A stretch of DNA of 64,000 nucleotides, taken from Struthidea cinerea. Its lineage: Eukaryota; Chordata; Aves; Passeriformes; Corcoracidae. Below the pieces are notes generated by a model that saw only the letters and a program-made list of their open reading frames with translations, had not been told where the DNA came from and made no database searches. Every line of letters begins with the position of its first letter. The stretch's first letter is position 1. The stretch lies in the NCBI GenBank assembly GCA_013397865.1, contig VZTI01005310.1:1163394-1227393 (forward strand), given 5' to 3'. Below, in pieces: positions 1 to 12,552 of the stretch. The position numbers and the translations under genes are program-made.

Positions 1-1710
1 AATTTTTCTCCTTAGGAATATTGTGCAATTGTCCCCAAAGCATGGCCGGGGTTTATGGTATTTTTAATGCAATATTTCATGCTGGTTTCCCAAAATTGAT
101 GTTTTTCACCCTCACCAAAACCAGAAAAATCGATGCAAGAGCCCACAACGGACAAACCACTGGCAATAAAGCAGAATATCCACGCTGGGGAGAGAAATTG
201 TCAATAAGAAAATAGATTTTTCCTTCAGGTTGCCAACAACACAACAAATTGCAAAGTTATGAGCAACCATTGGTTGTTTTTTTCTCTTTCTTTTCTCGTG
301 GCGTCCCTGGACTCCCAAATTAACGATGGGAAGAGGTGTCATAGGAGCACCAAAACCGGGGGGTATCAGGTGAGGAAAAATGTTGATTTAAACATGATCA
401 TGCTTATTTATGAGCTTGAAAAATTTTAAAAAGGAGAGTTTTTTGTTCAAAATCTCCAAATATCTGCAATTTTTTGGTTGACTTCAGTTAAAACTGTTGA
501 AATGCCCAGTTATTTTGGAAATAAAAAATGGTTGCATTTTTTTTTCCCAACCTATCAGCCAAGTGTGACACCTTGGCAGTGAATATGAAATAAAGTTGCA
601 TTATCCATAGATTTTATTATTTTCTTGATTTCCTTTCAATCCTGTAGGATTTACCCACCTGGGGCAGAGCACACCATGCACCCAGAGCAATCCAGAGAGC
701 TCTGCCAGGAGAGTTCCCTTCCTAACTCCCTGCTCAATCAGAACAATAAAAATAAAAATCAGAGTTAATATCCCCCATTTCCTTTTATTTTTTTCCCCAG
801 TTGCCACAGGGATCCTTGGGACATAAATCCTGGCTCTTGGTTTTAGGAGCCTGTTTAAGGCTGGGTGGTAATTCACTCTCTTTGCCCCAAAATTGTGACA
901 GGAGATGCTGGGTTTGGAGCAGAGATGGAGGATATTGGCATTTTTAAAGCCATAAAATTGGTCCCCCTGGGTGAGAAGCCCAAATCTATTTTTTTTCAGG
1001 AAAAATCATCCTTTCCCCAGAGCTGTTTTTTCCCCAAAATTAAAGATTTTGACTCTCAAGGATTTTTCTCCAGGTCTTTAGCCCCTGTTCCTGTTTTTCC
1101 CTGTGTGCTGCTAACGTATCCCAACCTGTCGTGGTGCAACATCCATCCTGGGAAGAGTGGAAAGGCAATTCCTGGAATTCCAGTTTTCAAGCTGGAAGAG
1201 GGCACGAGATTCTAGTGAAGGACTCCATGGAGTGGAGCCCGGCATGAGGAATGGACTAAAACACTGGTTTCCCTGCCTGTTTACAGTCCCACCATAAAAT
1301 CAAAACTTAGCCTTCATAAAAAGATCTCCTGGAGCAACATTTGGAATTGAGGAGGGAGGAAAAGATTGTTTATTAACCAGATGCTGTGAATTTAACATGG
1401 TAACATCATTGCCACCCAGGATTTTATTAAGGATATCTTCTTATCTAGAAATTTATTGTGTCTGTATCCACTCTTATTTAACTCTGATTTCCAAAAAGAA
1501 ACAATTAATGAGCCATTATCTGGGAAGTGAAAGGGGAAGTGATTTAAATCAAAGCATCAAAGGCAAACACATCAGGAGAAAGTCGCTTTTTGTCTTTCAT
1601 TTTTAATATTTTAACAAAGAAAAAAATTAGAGAGGAACCAGCTTTAGGGACTAAACTCTGCTGGGGTTCTTATCACACATGGTTTCAGTTTTCAGCCTGA
1701 CAGAGCAGGT
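1..1710. other. Unique AT-rich DNA, no gene seen
   Basis: No repeat or gene recognised. Open frames are at most 116 codons (865-1215) and show no domain, signal peptide or codon pattern. T and A runs (for example near 538-546) are typical of avian intergenic or intronic DNA. Confidence 0.6.
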
Positions 1711-1914
1711 TTAGGTGAGATTGTAGGAAGGAATTCTTCCCTGTGAGGGTGGTGAGGGGAATTCCCAGAGCAGCTGTAGCTGCCCCTGGATCCCTGGAAG
1801 TGCCCAAGGCCAGGCTGGAGCAGCCTGGGACAGTGGGAGGTGTCCCTGCCATGGCAGGGGTGGCCCTGGATGGGCTTTGAGGTCCTTTCCAACCCAAACC
1901 ATCACAGGATTCTG
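1711..1914 (+). repeat. CR1 LINE 3' fragment
   Basis: A 5'-truncated CR1 retrotransposon end in sense orientation. It shows the ordered CR1 3' blocks: GGAATTCTTCCCTGTGAGGG, then CAGAGCAGCTGTAGCTGCCC, CTGGAAGTGCCCAAGGCCAG, TGCCATGGCAGGGGTGGC and the terminal TTCCAACCCAAACCATCACA. No reverse transcriptase region remains. Open frames on either strand here, including a 169-aa one on the minus strand, are shadows of this repeat. Confidence 0.93.
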
Positions 1915-4900
1915 CGGGAAGAGAAACTCTCCCAGTTTGAAGAAGTCTCTCACATCCTGGGTACCTCTGGTGAGCCACCTCAGGCTGGCACTTCCCAAGG
2001 ATCTCAGGGATGTCTGTATGCAAACTGTGACCCCTCTGAGACCTGGAGATAAATCTCAAACTCACCCAACCACCACCAAGCTGGGTCTGTAACTCAGGGA
2101 TGTTTCCTGTGCTGCTGTTTGAGAGCGGCCCCCGCGGGACCGGAATTCCCACTCCAGGTGTCACCCACCTGAACAGGGCTGTACAACCCTGCAAACCTGA
2201 GCTGGGGCCTCCAGGCTGGGTTTTCCTGCTTGGATTTGTCTGAGATAGAAGCTAAAACCGGCCTTGGGATGGCCAAGGGGAACTGGGAGGGTCAGATCCC
2301 AGCACGGGGCACTCCTGGTTGTGTCCCCTACATCCCATTTTCAGGAATGGCTCCATCAGCCTTTGCTGATGTTTGGAAAGTGCAGATAAAATCCAGGGGG
2401 AATATTAAGGAGCCAGACTTCAGAGCAGCTTGTTCTTTGCTCATCCTGTCACATTGTGATCTCTCTTCTCCCAGAAATAGCCCTAGCCTCGGGTCAAGGA
2501 TGGATTTTTGGGTGAGGAAACAGCGACCTGCAGCTTGCAAAGCTCCTCCAGACCCTCAGTCCTAAGTGGAAGTTTATTCCTCTGTAATTCCTGTGCCTGG
2601 CATTAAACCCTCCCTGAGATACGCATGATGATATTACGAAAAATTAAATTAATTGATGAATGACGCCCTGGTTTGCTACTGCTGCCTTTCCACCTTCCCT
2701 GGCAGAGCGTTCAGGGTGTTATAGATGTGTGGCCCGGGGCTGAATCCATCCTTCCAGCATTCCCTTCATCCTCAGAGCTCTCGCTTGCCTTGCCACCCCC
2801 CAAAAATGTGTTAGATCTGGGTTTATAGCGTTTTCTGACCTTGCGAACCCTGCAGACGAGGGGCAGGGCAGTAAGAAGGAACATGTCCGTAACATACATG
2901 TCATTACACCCCCACTGCAGCAGGGCACAAAAACCAGCAGCTCTTCTGGTGAATGAATCATTGATTTTTTATTTCACTTGGAACTTGTGGCTGTCCAAAA
3001 AGCTGTGGATAAATTCTCTCCTGTAAACATCTTAAAAATCGACTTTTTTTTGTGGGTTTCAACAGCTAAAAAAACAGTTTCTGTTCTCTGGAAGAAAAAT
3101 ACAAGGTACCAAAAGCTGGAATCCCAACACTGAGATGCTTTGAGATTTTCCTGTTTGATGTTTACACACCTCAACTCTTTTGTAACAGTTTGAAGTGGCG
3201 AAAAAAAAATTCTGTTTTACTTTGAGAGTGTGGTAACTTTTAATCCCTTTAAAAAAAATTAGAAAAGGAAATTTGCCTGCACTTTTCAGGAAGAACTTCA
3301 GCTCTGCCCTAAGACATGGTGTAACATTAGCAGCAACATCGCAGCGCTGCCTCATCGCTGGCAATGCTGATGTATTTATTTATTCAGCCATTATTTAATG
3401 CAAATGCAGCTCCTGTGTCTGTGTTGTTGGAGCTCTCTGGAGGAATTTCAGCAAATTCACAGCCCTTGTTTCTCGAGCATGAATAACAAAACCTCTTCCA
3501 TCACTGACTGCTCTGTCTGTTGGAAACCTCTGTGGGAAAAGTCATTTCTTCCCACGTCTCATTTTAGGGTAAAGCACCAGCAGCATCTTCAGGGTGTAAA
3601 CACTGGAGTAAATATTTCAGTTTTTTGTAGCAGAATCTTCCAACTCATTCAATTCCAGGCCAGAATTCCTTCCCTAGTGAAGGTTTTTTGTACGGCTACT
3701 TCATTCTCAGTATTTACCTTGGAATAGATAAGGGGAAATCCCTTTTTTAGGAAAAGAAATCAGATCAAATCAATGGTTCAGAATGTTTCTTTCTCCTTTT
3801 CATTGCTGTCTTTGGCACCTCAGTGGATTAATGCTCCAACCTTTGCTCTTTTTCTCCCCTGCTCTCTCTCACAAGTACAAGATACAATAATTTTAATACC
3901 CAATACGTTGGAGTAGCTCAGGTTCTGTTCAGTATTATGTTGACCTTTTCAGTATTCAGTATTTTGATTATCTGGGGATCTTTTCCCTGCTGCAAGGCTG
4001 GGGAGGGCTTTAAGCACAAGAATGCAGGGGACAGGCAGAGTAAACAGCAGAACAGCTCTCAGCAACGCTGCTGCTACAATTTGCAAACTGCAGGACACGT
4101 CCAAATATTTGCAATTGTCTTCTATCAACTTGCCAAAGAGAACAGAAACTCAAGAATAGACTGCTGTGGAAGGACAGGAAAAATGATGAAGATTGAGGGT
4201 TTGATTTATAAGGAGAGATTAAAGTGACAAAGGATGAATAGCTTGACTAAACAATTTTTGAATTGGGCTACAAAAGTTGTCTGAGGGCAGGCAAAAGGTA
4301 CCTGCACCCCCAGGGAAAGGGTGGATTGGGGGGTCCAAAAGGGCCAGAACTTTCAGTGGGGGATTAAACAGCAGAAAGGAAAATGGGAGATGAAAAATTC
4401 AGGCAAAATGTGAGGGATTTCACTGCAGTATTGACTGACTGTCCCTTGTGTGGAGTGAGAGGGGTTTGAGCATCTTCTTGTGTGGCTCTTGATGAGCTGC
4501 TGCACCCGCAAGTCCTGGCTTGGAGAGACTGCACCACAAGTCCTGGCTTTAAAGAGATTTCTGGGGTGTCTCACACTCTGAGCCTCCCAGTTTAGAGCTG
4601 TAAATGAAAGCCATAAATCCGGTTTTCCTCCCTGTTTAATACCCTTTCTGTTTTCAGCTCTGCTGATGTTCTCAGCCTCTGCACGTAAGAGTTTTCCCAG
4701 TGCTCATTAATCCACAGACTGGTGTCATTCACGTGCCACTCTTCAAAGCTTTTCTAAGAGGTGAGAAGGAGGTAAAAGGGATCTGGTGATGGGATTCAAA
4801 ATTTGCAATCAGGTTTCATTTGTTCACTGCTGATGGGAAACAGCCCAGCTCCAAAAAAAGGCAGAACTATCTCTGCTGTTAGGCTGCTGTGTGGAAGGTG

Positions 4901-7029
4901 CTCACAACAACTGCAGCGCTGATGAAACGACTCCTGAACGTTGCAATCTTTCTTTAAACATCCTTAAAAAGTGATTTGTTTTCCCTGGTTGAGAAGATTG
5001 TCCTGAGAAAGGGGCAGGGAAGGAAACTTCTCTGCTGCGAGTTTATAAGCACAGTGTCTGTGTGGGAGGAACCCGCTGGAATGAAGGGGTTTGCCCTGTG
5101 TAGGACTGGGGATGAGCCTGGCAGCGTTTTGTCACGGGAGCAGAACATGGAGATGGCACCTGCAGCTGAGAGATGTCTGAAAACATTGATTTTATTTGCC
5201 TCTCCCCTTGAAAATCCCTTCCTAACCAGAGGCACGATTTATAGGGCTGCTTTTGGGATTCTGGCTGGCAGAAGCTTGGCTGTATTTATGGCTGGGGCTC
5301 TGGGGCAGGACACCACGTTCAGTTTGAACAAACCAGGTGCTGCAGCAGCTGATCTCAGCCCCACAGGTGACACCCACAGGTGACCCCCACCCCTGGGGGT
5401 CTTTCCTCTGTATTTCACCTCCTGACCCCACACCCTGCGCTCGGCCCGCTCACTTTATGCCTCCCTTTTCCTCTCCAGCTCAACAATTTGTGTCCCCACA
5501 CCTTGGGCTTTTTGGGGCTTTCAGAGATGCCATAATTTACTTTTTTAAAGCCAAAACAAGCTGGGGTTGCTCACCTGGGGCTGGAGTGCAGCACTAGGAG
5601 CTGACCTCCCCTGGTTCCTCAAAAGCATCTCTGGAGGACAGAATTTATTTTAAAGGTTTTTTCTACAGTTTTTAGGTGATATTGAATTGATATTTAATCT
5701 GAAACATTCTGCAACAACCACACTGATCTGGGCAATGTCCACACTCGTTTTACCCAGGAATTTCTCTCTGTGTTTAAGGAGAGGTGTCCAGCTCAGAGTT
5801 ATTTCAGATTATTGCTGTAGGCAATGACTGTGGAGTGACTCCTGCTACAAATAGGCTCCAGTCCTCCGGCAGGGCATGGAAAAGGCCGTGCTAATCTTGC
5901 AGGACTTTTATGTCTGTCTATTTTTAAGTCATTGTGTCACTTCCAATTAAAATGTCAGCTTTTACAAGTGTCACGTCTGTGTGTTCTCCAGCTCCTTCTG
6001 TGCCCTGTTTTTGTGGTGGGTTTTTAGGATTTACCTGGGCAAAAAGCCCCATTTTTAATGCCTGGCTGGGACCTGCAAAGCTTGGTGCCATCAGGATTTT
6101 TTTTTTTAATTGTGTTTGTTTCATCATTAGATTTTTACTAAAATTCACCCCTCCAGCCCCTCTGGATAGGGATGACTCCATTCTGTGGGACAGCCAGCAG
6201 GAAATCCAGGGTGGCTCACCACCTCTGAGCTGGTCCTGGGATTTGTTTTAATGCTCCCAATTATTCATTAGGGCAGAAGTGCTCTGCCAACCAAAGCAGA
6301 ACAGCAGGGACAACATAAATAATGTTTTTTGAGGTGTTTGCTGGTTTTGTGGCTGTTTTTTTTCCCAAAGCCCGAGGCACGCTGTCCTTTTGGGGTGCTG
6401 CCTCCAACAGGATCTGCCCTTAATTGGAAATTTGCTTTATATTATGGAAGAAACCCACCTGAAAAGGAAACAAATCTGCAATTTATGCTCCATCATTGAA
6501 GCTGGTTGGGAATTGTTCCGTGGGAATACTGATATCTCCAAGTGAAATTAAGGACTTGGGAAAAAAAATTAATTGAGAATCAAAGGTTCATTCAAAATTA
6601 AAGTTGGTATGGATTTTCAGTTAGAAAGAAATTCATCTCTGTCAATGGGCAGGCAGGTTTAAAGTCCTGCTCTGTGAGTGGTCTTACGGCTCCTTTTATT
6701 CAAAGGAATAAAAGCAATTTATCTGCCCTGTGTTGGAGTGGGATGAATCAGCCTGGGAAGGGCCCGTTTCTTTTTCTCTCTTTCCTTTTTTAAACCAATT
6801 CTAAAGCCCAGTGAAGAAGTAACCTGGGTGAAATTCCTCCTTCCTTTATTCAGCTGAAGTCAGTGGAAAATTGAGATTTTGTAGGTTTATCCTGACCTGG
6901 CAGAGGAATTATTTCATTTGTTGAGTGTTTTGTAGGATAATAAAGCCCCTCCTGGGTTGTTTTATCCATTGCTCACTCCAATATTTGGGATTGAGCAATG
7001 GCCAGTGTTGGGCCATCATCCCCTCACTG
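1915..7029. other. Long unique stretch, no gene seen
   Basis: The longest open frame (4976-5383, 135 codons) has no recognisable domain. Small local features are an ATTTATTTATT motif near 3372 and a short GGTGAC(A/C)CCCAC duplication at about 5365-5390. No splice-bounded coding exon was recognised. Confidence 0.55.
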
Positions 7030-7109
7030 GTGGGGAACTGAGGCAGAGAATTGATGTGTCCAAGGCTGGAAAGTGAATCCACGCTCAAAGCTGGGATTAG
7101 ACCTTCCCT
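7030..7109 (+). repeat. MIR-like ancient SINE relic
   Basis: The stretch GGGGAACTGAGGCAGAGAAT, followed by TCCAAGGCTGGAAAGTGAATCC and GCTGGGATTAGACCTTCC, follows the order of the MIR core (GGAAACTGAGGCACAGAGAGG, CCCAAGGTCACACAGC, AGCCGGGATTCGAACCC). The match is diverged, as expected for a relic older than the bird lineage. It was identified by eye only and could be chance. Confidence 0.4.
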
Positions 7110-7806
7110 GAACACTGTTTAGAGGAATATTAAAACTTGGATATTAAACACTGATCCTTGAGCAGGGTGAGGGATTTATCCTGAGTACAGGAGTCCTGCG
7201 TGGGCCCAGGTGAAGTCAGGAAAAAGAAATTCTTAAATGCCAAGAGTCAGGATTAAACTTTTCCTTCTGGAGAGAGGGGCTGTGGTTTCCTTGGTGGTCC
7301 TTGCTGAGCTGGGACGTGCTGTGGAAACCCTGACAGGGGAGGGGGTTGGCAGCTCCCAAATTTTGTGTCAGCTCAAGTTCCTACTCCCTGCTCATCAAGA
7401 TTTAACTCCAAGGCTTGGTCTGGCCTGGTTTTTTGGGGTATTCATGCATTCCTCTGCTAATGAGAGCCCTAATTCCCTGCAAAATCACCAGCAGTGAAGC
7501 TGCTCAGAAAATCCAGCTGCTTTTCCCATGTCTCCTTGGTGAGAGACGCTGGAGCTAGGATGGAGTGTCAGGGTATTTCCCTGAGCTCAGGCACAGCCAA
7601 GTGCAGCTCTGAGGGGTCTGGCTGATGGGGTGACCTTGTGAGGTCCCAGCAGGATGGAAAATCTCCTCCCTTGTCGTTTATCATTCCCACAGGATTCCTA
7701 TTTCCTTCTGTATTAACACATTTAGTGGGTCTGTGAGTTCTCAAATAATTTTTAAGTCTCTCTATAAAATGGGATGTACAGAGAAGGAAGCAGAGAGGAG
7801 GGAGCT
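7110..7806. other. Unique DNA, no gene seen
   Basis: No repeat family or coding exon recognised. The 86-codon open frame at 7237-7497 has no recognisable domain. Confidence 0.5.
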
Positions 7807-8100
7807 CTTATGGGATTGAGGGAAATTCTTATGAACTGAAAGCAGTTCTTATGGGATTGAAGGAGTTCTTATGGTTTGAAGGAGTTCTTATGGATTGAAG
7901 GAGTTCTTATGGATTGAAGGCCGTTTTTATGGGATTGAAGGAAATTCTTATGGATTGAAGGAAATTCTTATGGATTTAAGGCAATTCTTATGAACTGCAA
8001 AGAATTTTTATGGATTTAAGGCAGTTTTCATGGGATTGAAAGCAGTTCTTATGGATTGAAGGCAGTTTCTATGGATTGGAATCAGTTCATGGATTGAAGG
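7807..8100 (+). repeat. 20-22 bp minisatellite, about 15 copies
   Basis: Tandem units built on GTTCTTATGGATTGAAGGAG. They vary at GGGATTGA versus GGATTGA or GGATTTA and at GAAATTC versus GAGTTC, and two copies read TTATGAACTG. Unit length drifts between about 19 and 22 bp, so no reading frame is preserved. Copies at about 7850-7920 are the most alike and the edges are more diverged, the usual pattern for slippage or unequal exchange. Confidence 0.93.
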
Positions 8101-9477
8101 CCTCCAGTGCTCTGGCAGCTGTCCGATTTTCAGAGCTGGTGTAATTCTGCCCTGGCCCTCGTGACGCACATCCGAGCTCTCAGCACGGATCCTGCGGAGA
8201 GCAATCCATGGGAAATGGGTTGAGGCTGAAGCAGAAAGAGCTTGGACCCAATGCCACAAGAAGATTTCCCCTGGCGTGTGTATATTAGGAAAATACAGCA
8301 GGGAACCTATTCCCGAAATGCCTCCTCCCACAATCCACGTGCCAAGGGATGGATTTGGGAAATGGTACCCCCCACTCTTTGTTTAATTGGCATCAAATCA
8401 GCAAATTTATGTGAGATTATTTGCATGGAATAGGATGGCCTGCAGGCTTCCTGCACACCTTTTAGGAAGAGGAGATTCTTTGGGGAAATAATAACCACAC
8501 ACTCCTTTATTTCACTTTAATCCACACCAGCTTTGTGCCTCCTCTTAAAACTTCCGAGCCGCTATTATTTTATCTGTTAACAGCACGTCCTGCGCTGTGT
8601 GTATATATTTTAGAAGTCAGATGATAAACCAGGTTTCATCATCTCCAAGTGACAATAGATCTTGTTGGAGACAAATTTATGGCTATTCCATTTTTGTGCT
8701 GGTGTCAGCTAACCTTGGCAAACAGAGCCCCTCTTGCTGTTGGGATGAATCAAATAAATCTTGGCTTTTCCACTTTCTCTTCCTCCTGCTTTTGAAACCT
8801 TGTCTCAGACCTTGTCACCTCCTTTATTCATGGCAGCCAGAGCATCCTGTGGGCTGAAATTCCTTCAAGGACCTGGGGGTAATATTTCACCCCTTTTTTA
8901 GCCTTTTTAAAAAATTTATTTCTCTCTCTTGCCTTGATGCATAAAAACCCCATGAACAGTTCTGTGATGGCTTCAGAGGCACTGTTTGGATATTTGTTTA
9001 TTGTCAGTAATTTCCAGAAGCTGAAAGTAATCTCCAAATGCTTCCACTCCAATGAGGGGTTTGATCAGTAAGAGTCCTTGGTTCGTTTTATTTTCTACCC
9101 CAATCCCATGCTTCAGCATCTCTGGGGAACTGTTTTCCTCTGTGCCACTCTTGCAGTAACTCCTTTAGCACAGGCTGAGGGTTCTGCTGCCTCTGGACCC
9201 CTTTCTGCTGCCTCTGTAAATCAGCAACAAAATTTATGGGACATCTTTTAAGGCATTTGAGCTGTTGTTTCATTTAATGAAGGATGTGCAATAAGAGAAG
9301 CAGCTCACTCAGAGCTGAGTGAATAAACCTGTCAAAATTTGGTGTGGTTTTAGTTCTTGGTAAATCAAAGAAAAATCAGAAATTTGGAATGCATTTTATG
9401 CAAATATTTTTCTCTCTTTTAATGCTGTCTTTAAAAATAAACAGTAAATGATGTGTTTAAATGATAGTTTACATTTT
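8101..9477. other. Unique DNA, no gene seen
   Basis: No known repeat or coding exon recognised. Open frames of about 60-107 codons are overlapping and domain-free. Confidence 0.5.
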
Positions 9478-9592
9478 AGAATCACAGAATCCTGGAATGA
9501 GCTGGGTTGGAAGGTTGGAACCTTAAAGCCCATCCAGCTCCCCTATCCCAGGGGACACCTTCCCCTATCCCAGGTTGCTCCAAGCCTTTTTT
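9478..9592 (-). repeat. CR1 LINE 3' fragment
   Basis: Antisense CR1 end that begins ATCACAGAATCCTGGAATGA and continues GGGTTGGAAGGTTGGAACCTT and CCCAGGTTGCTCCAAGCC. CTATCCCAGGGGACACCTTCC is locally duplicated, giving two copies of the 'cctatcccagg' block. It is short and diverged. Confidence 0.85.
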
Positions 9593-11947
9593 CAGGACAA
9601 AATGGCAGAAATTAATTTTGAATGCATCTACCCTTTAAAAGCCCCCCAAAGTTGTGTTTTCAAGCATTTGGCTTCAATTTCAGGAGCTCTGGCCTTGCTC
9701 TGGCTGAAGCTTTAAGGTTTTACTGGAAATGATCTGGGAATAAAGAGTGGATTCCTCCAGCCCCTGCTCCCCCAGAACCTCTTCTCTGGTGGGTCTCATT
9801 AATCCCAAATTTCCACTCAAACCTGCCCAAGAACGTGGAATTACACGTAAATAAACTTCTTCACTGCACAAGCAACTTTCAAGCTATGGAATTATATTAA
9901 AATAGAAAAATGAAACAAAACGCCAAGATCTGGAGGTGTTTCTGTCGATATGGTGCCACTTCAAGGCAGCAGGTTTAGCTGGATATTAAATATTATTGAT
10001 TTTTATTAAACTAACCCCCCCAGGTGAGAATTTGGTTGATTTCCTTCCTCTGACAAAGCTTTTCAAAAGACCTGGAAGTACCAGCTCAGTTCAGGTGCTT
10101 GGTCTTTCCAGTAAAAAAAAAAATAAAAAAGAAATAGAATCAAGGGTTTCAAGTGGTAAAAAAGCAAAGAAGAAGGGAAAGCACGTGGGGTTCCCACCTT
10201 GAAAATGAAGTGTAACATTTCAAATTTGCAGCCAGCCACAGCAGGGGATGATTTCCTGCGCTTTTTCCCCTTGGTGCATTCCAAGAATCACAATAATTGT
10301 AATTTTCAACAAAATTAGAGTTGGAATGTGGCTTGCTACCTGTTCCAAATTTGCCCAGAAAAGACTTTCAGATTCTTAAATAGAATTTCCTGACTGGGAC
10401 AGGAGGTGGCTTTATGGAAATGGATTTGTTTGGCATCAACACTGCCATAATTCCTCACCCTTTTTCAGAGCTGCACAGGGGTGTTCAGAGGAGAATAAAA
10501 TGGTATTTTGGGCGATTTGATGGCTGCAGGTGCCAGGGAAATGTTCTGTAAGGCAGTGACACCCCTCACTATTAACATTTTGCACAGACACAGGAGTTGT
10601 AGCTGGGATTTCCCTTTGCTGATATTCTTAATTTAGATAAGAAATACCCACAGAAATAACAGTGGGATCATCTTGAAGGAGCTCCCTGTGTATTTCCTGA
10701 GCTCTTCCCTTGTTTCAGTTTGTTTTAGAGGTTTTTGGTCTCAGCTTTTGCTGACAACAGGCATTTGAAGTTAACACAGAGCTTCACACGCAGCAAATCC
10801 TTGCCAGAGGCCCAGATTTGTGTGAAATGCAGGAGCCACCGACCTGCGGGGATGAAAAGGCTGCTGGAGAAGGGATAAGAAACCCTGGGCAGCTTCCTGG
10901 TTTATGTTCTCCTCCCTTGGCACAGACTGGGGGCTCCTACCAAGGTCAGCGGCACTACCTGGGGTCACCTGAGTGCCCCAATTCCCCTGCCTGGTTTGTG
11001 CTCTCCCTATTGCCATAAAAAGGAATAATTTAGTAATTAATAACAATTTTTAAACAGCATTCCCTCCCCGTGCTCCAGCAAGGGGTGGAAGTGCTGCTTT
11101 TCACTGCTGAGAAATGAGAATTTCCCCTCTCCCGGCATGGAGCACAAGGTGTGTACTGGAGTAAAAGGTTTGTACTGGGACAAACTGGGGGTCACCAGCT
11201 CTGGAACCACCAAAATTTTCCCCCTTCAGAGTCCAAAACCTCTTTCCCATCCCTGTATAAACTGGCTTTTAAAAGCTCTGAATGTGGAAGAGAACAACAG
11301 GCAGCTCCTTCCACTGGCAGTGATTTTTTTGCTGCCCTCCCAGTGATTCCCATGTCCTAAACAAAGCCAAGGTGCTGATTTGGGCAGGAAATAAACACAC
11401 CAAAAGTTTCCTGTTATTGCTGGGAAAATTGTTTTCTTTTCTGGGAATAAAACACCATGAAGCCCGGCTATCAAATAATCTCCATATATCCTGATGAAAT
11501 TTCTGGGGATTTTGTGTCTAAGTAAGCGCACAAATAATAATTGGAGAGTGGGATAAAAGTAAAAAGTAACTACTAATTTTTTTGCTAGACTAAAATTTTT
11601 TTTCAACTTCCTTATGCAAATATTCTGAAGTTAATGATGGTTTCAATGACAGCAATAGTAATATTTATAAATCTGACCAGTAAGCCCTGGTTTTGTTCCA
11701 TTCACTTTGGCCTGAATGATAAATTTCTTCTAACAACCAAGCGTGGGCTCTCTCCTGACCCTCTGTCCATTATTTGTGTTTTAATTCTGGTTTAAAATGC
11801 CAGGTTTGCTTTATCACAGAGATGTAGTAGTTCCTTGGGAAGCATCATCACCTCCCAGGGAATTCTCCAGGGAATTCAGATGCTGGGGAGGCAGAAAGGT
11901 TTTTTTTAAAACTCATTTATGAATAGGAGTTAGCTTAATTTTAATCA
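9593..11947. other. Unique DNA, no gene seen
   Basis: No recognised repeat. The longest open frame (11226-11606, minus strand, 126 codons) is low in similarity to anything I recognise. A-rich tracts occur near 10113-10135. Confidence 0.5.
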
Positions 11948-12123
11948 CAAATGAAATGAACACGAAGGCCAGTCACTGTTGGACAGGGCTAACTGGTTTA
12001 ATAAAGAAAATACCCAAGCCGGGGAGCTGGGAGAAGGGAGCAGCCCTTCCCGGCACTGAGGGAGAGCCGCCACCCGGCGCAGGCCGCCACACGAACAGAC
12101 AGCGCGGTCGCTCCTTGGTGCCT

Positions 12124-12134
12124 CCTTTTTATAC
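12124..12134 (-). promoter_or_regulatory. TATA box of the LTR at 11952-12548
   Basis: GTATAAAAAGG on the minus strand, with CCAAT boxes upstream (ATTGG on the plus strand at 12151, 12178, 12258, 12292, 12343 and 12394). The distance from TATA to the first CCAAT, about 20-50 bp, suits a retroviral core promoter. Initiation would be expected near 12095-12102. Confidence 0.62.
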
Positions 12135-12269
12135 AGCCCCGACCCTTCCCATTGGTCTCTCCCCAAGCCCACAGCCCATTGGTCAGTTTTTCCCGCCTTT
12201 AGGTTTCTGGTTGGCTCGCGCCTAGGGCCCGCCCCCTGCCTCACGGGGCGTCGAGTGATTGGCTGTCAC

Positions 12270-12422
12270 CACAGCTCAGCCTCAAAAGGCGATTGGTTCT
12301 CGCTGCTGTCTGTCTGCAGCCACAGCTCAGCCTCGAAAGACGATTGGTTCTCGCTGCTGTCTGTCTGCCGCCACAGCTCAGACTCGAAAGGCGATTGGTT
12401 CTCGCCGCTGTCTGTCTGGAGG
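12270..12422 (-). promoter_or_regulatory. Triplicated 51-bp enhancer repeat with CCAAT box
   Basis: Three tandem units, at 12270-12320, 12321-12371 and 12372-12422. Each contains ACAGCTCAG, a CTC(A/G)AAAG block, CGATTGGTTCTCGC and GCTGTCTGTCTG. Each unit brings one CCAAT box (minus strand). The units differ at only a few positions. Tandemly repeated U3 enhancers are known in gammaretroviral LTRs, which supports the LTR call. Confidence 0.88.
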
Positions 12423-12552
12423 GGCCGCACTGACCCCCTCAGAGTCCCAGTTGTGTCCCAAGCGCCGCCTCCTGGACGCCCGCCCTCGTTGCAGCCCCTT
12501 TGTAAACCCACCGTACAACCCGAACCCAGACTTGTACTGCTGAGATCACAAA

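Larger units (their letters stand above)
11952..12548 (-). mobile_element. Solo LTR, gammaretrovirus-like (ERV1-type) ERV
   Basis: Read on the minus strand, the element runs TG (12548) to CA (11952). In order it shows a U3 with CCAAT boxes, a TATA box GTATAAAAAGG (12134-12124), a GC-rich R, an ATTAAA polyadenylation signal (11997-12002) and a short U5. The flanks carry CAAA at 11948-11951 and 12549-12552, a 4-bp duplication expected for ERV1. The direct repeat in fact extends to 8 bp (ATCACAAA at 11944-11951 and 12545-12552), so the exact right edge is ambiguous by a few bases. The element is markedly richer in G+C and CpG than its surroundings. No internal retroviral sequence flanks it, so it is a solo LTR. 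Class assignment is inferred from architecture and duplication length. Confidence 0.68.
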
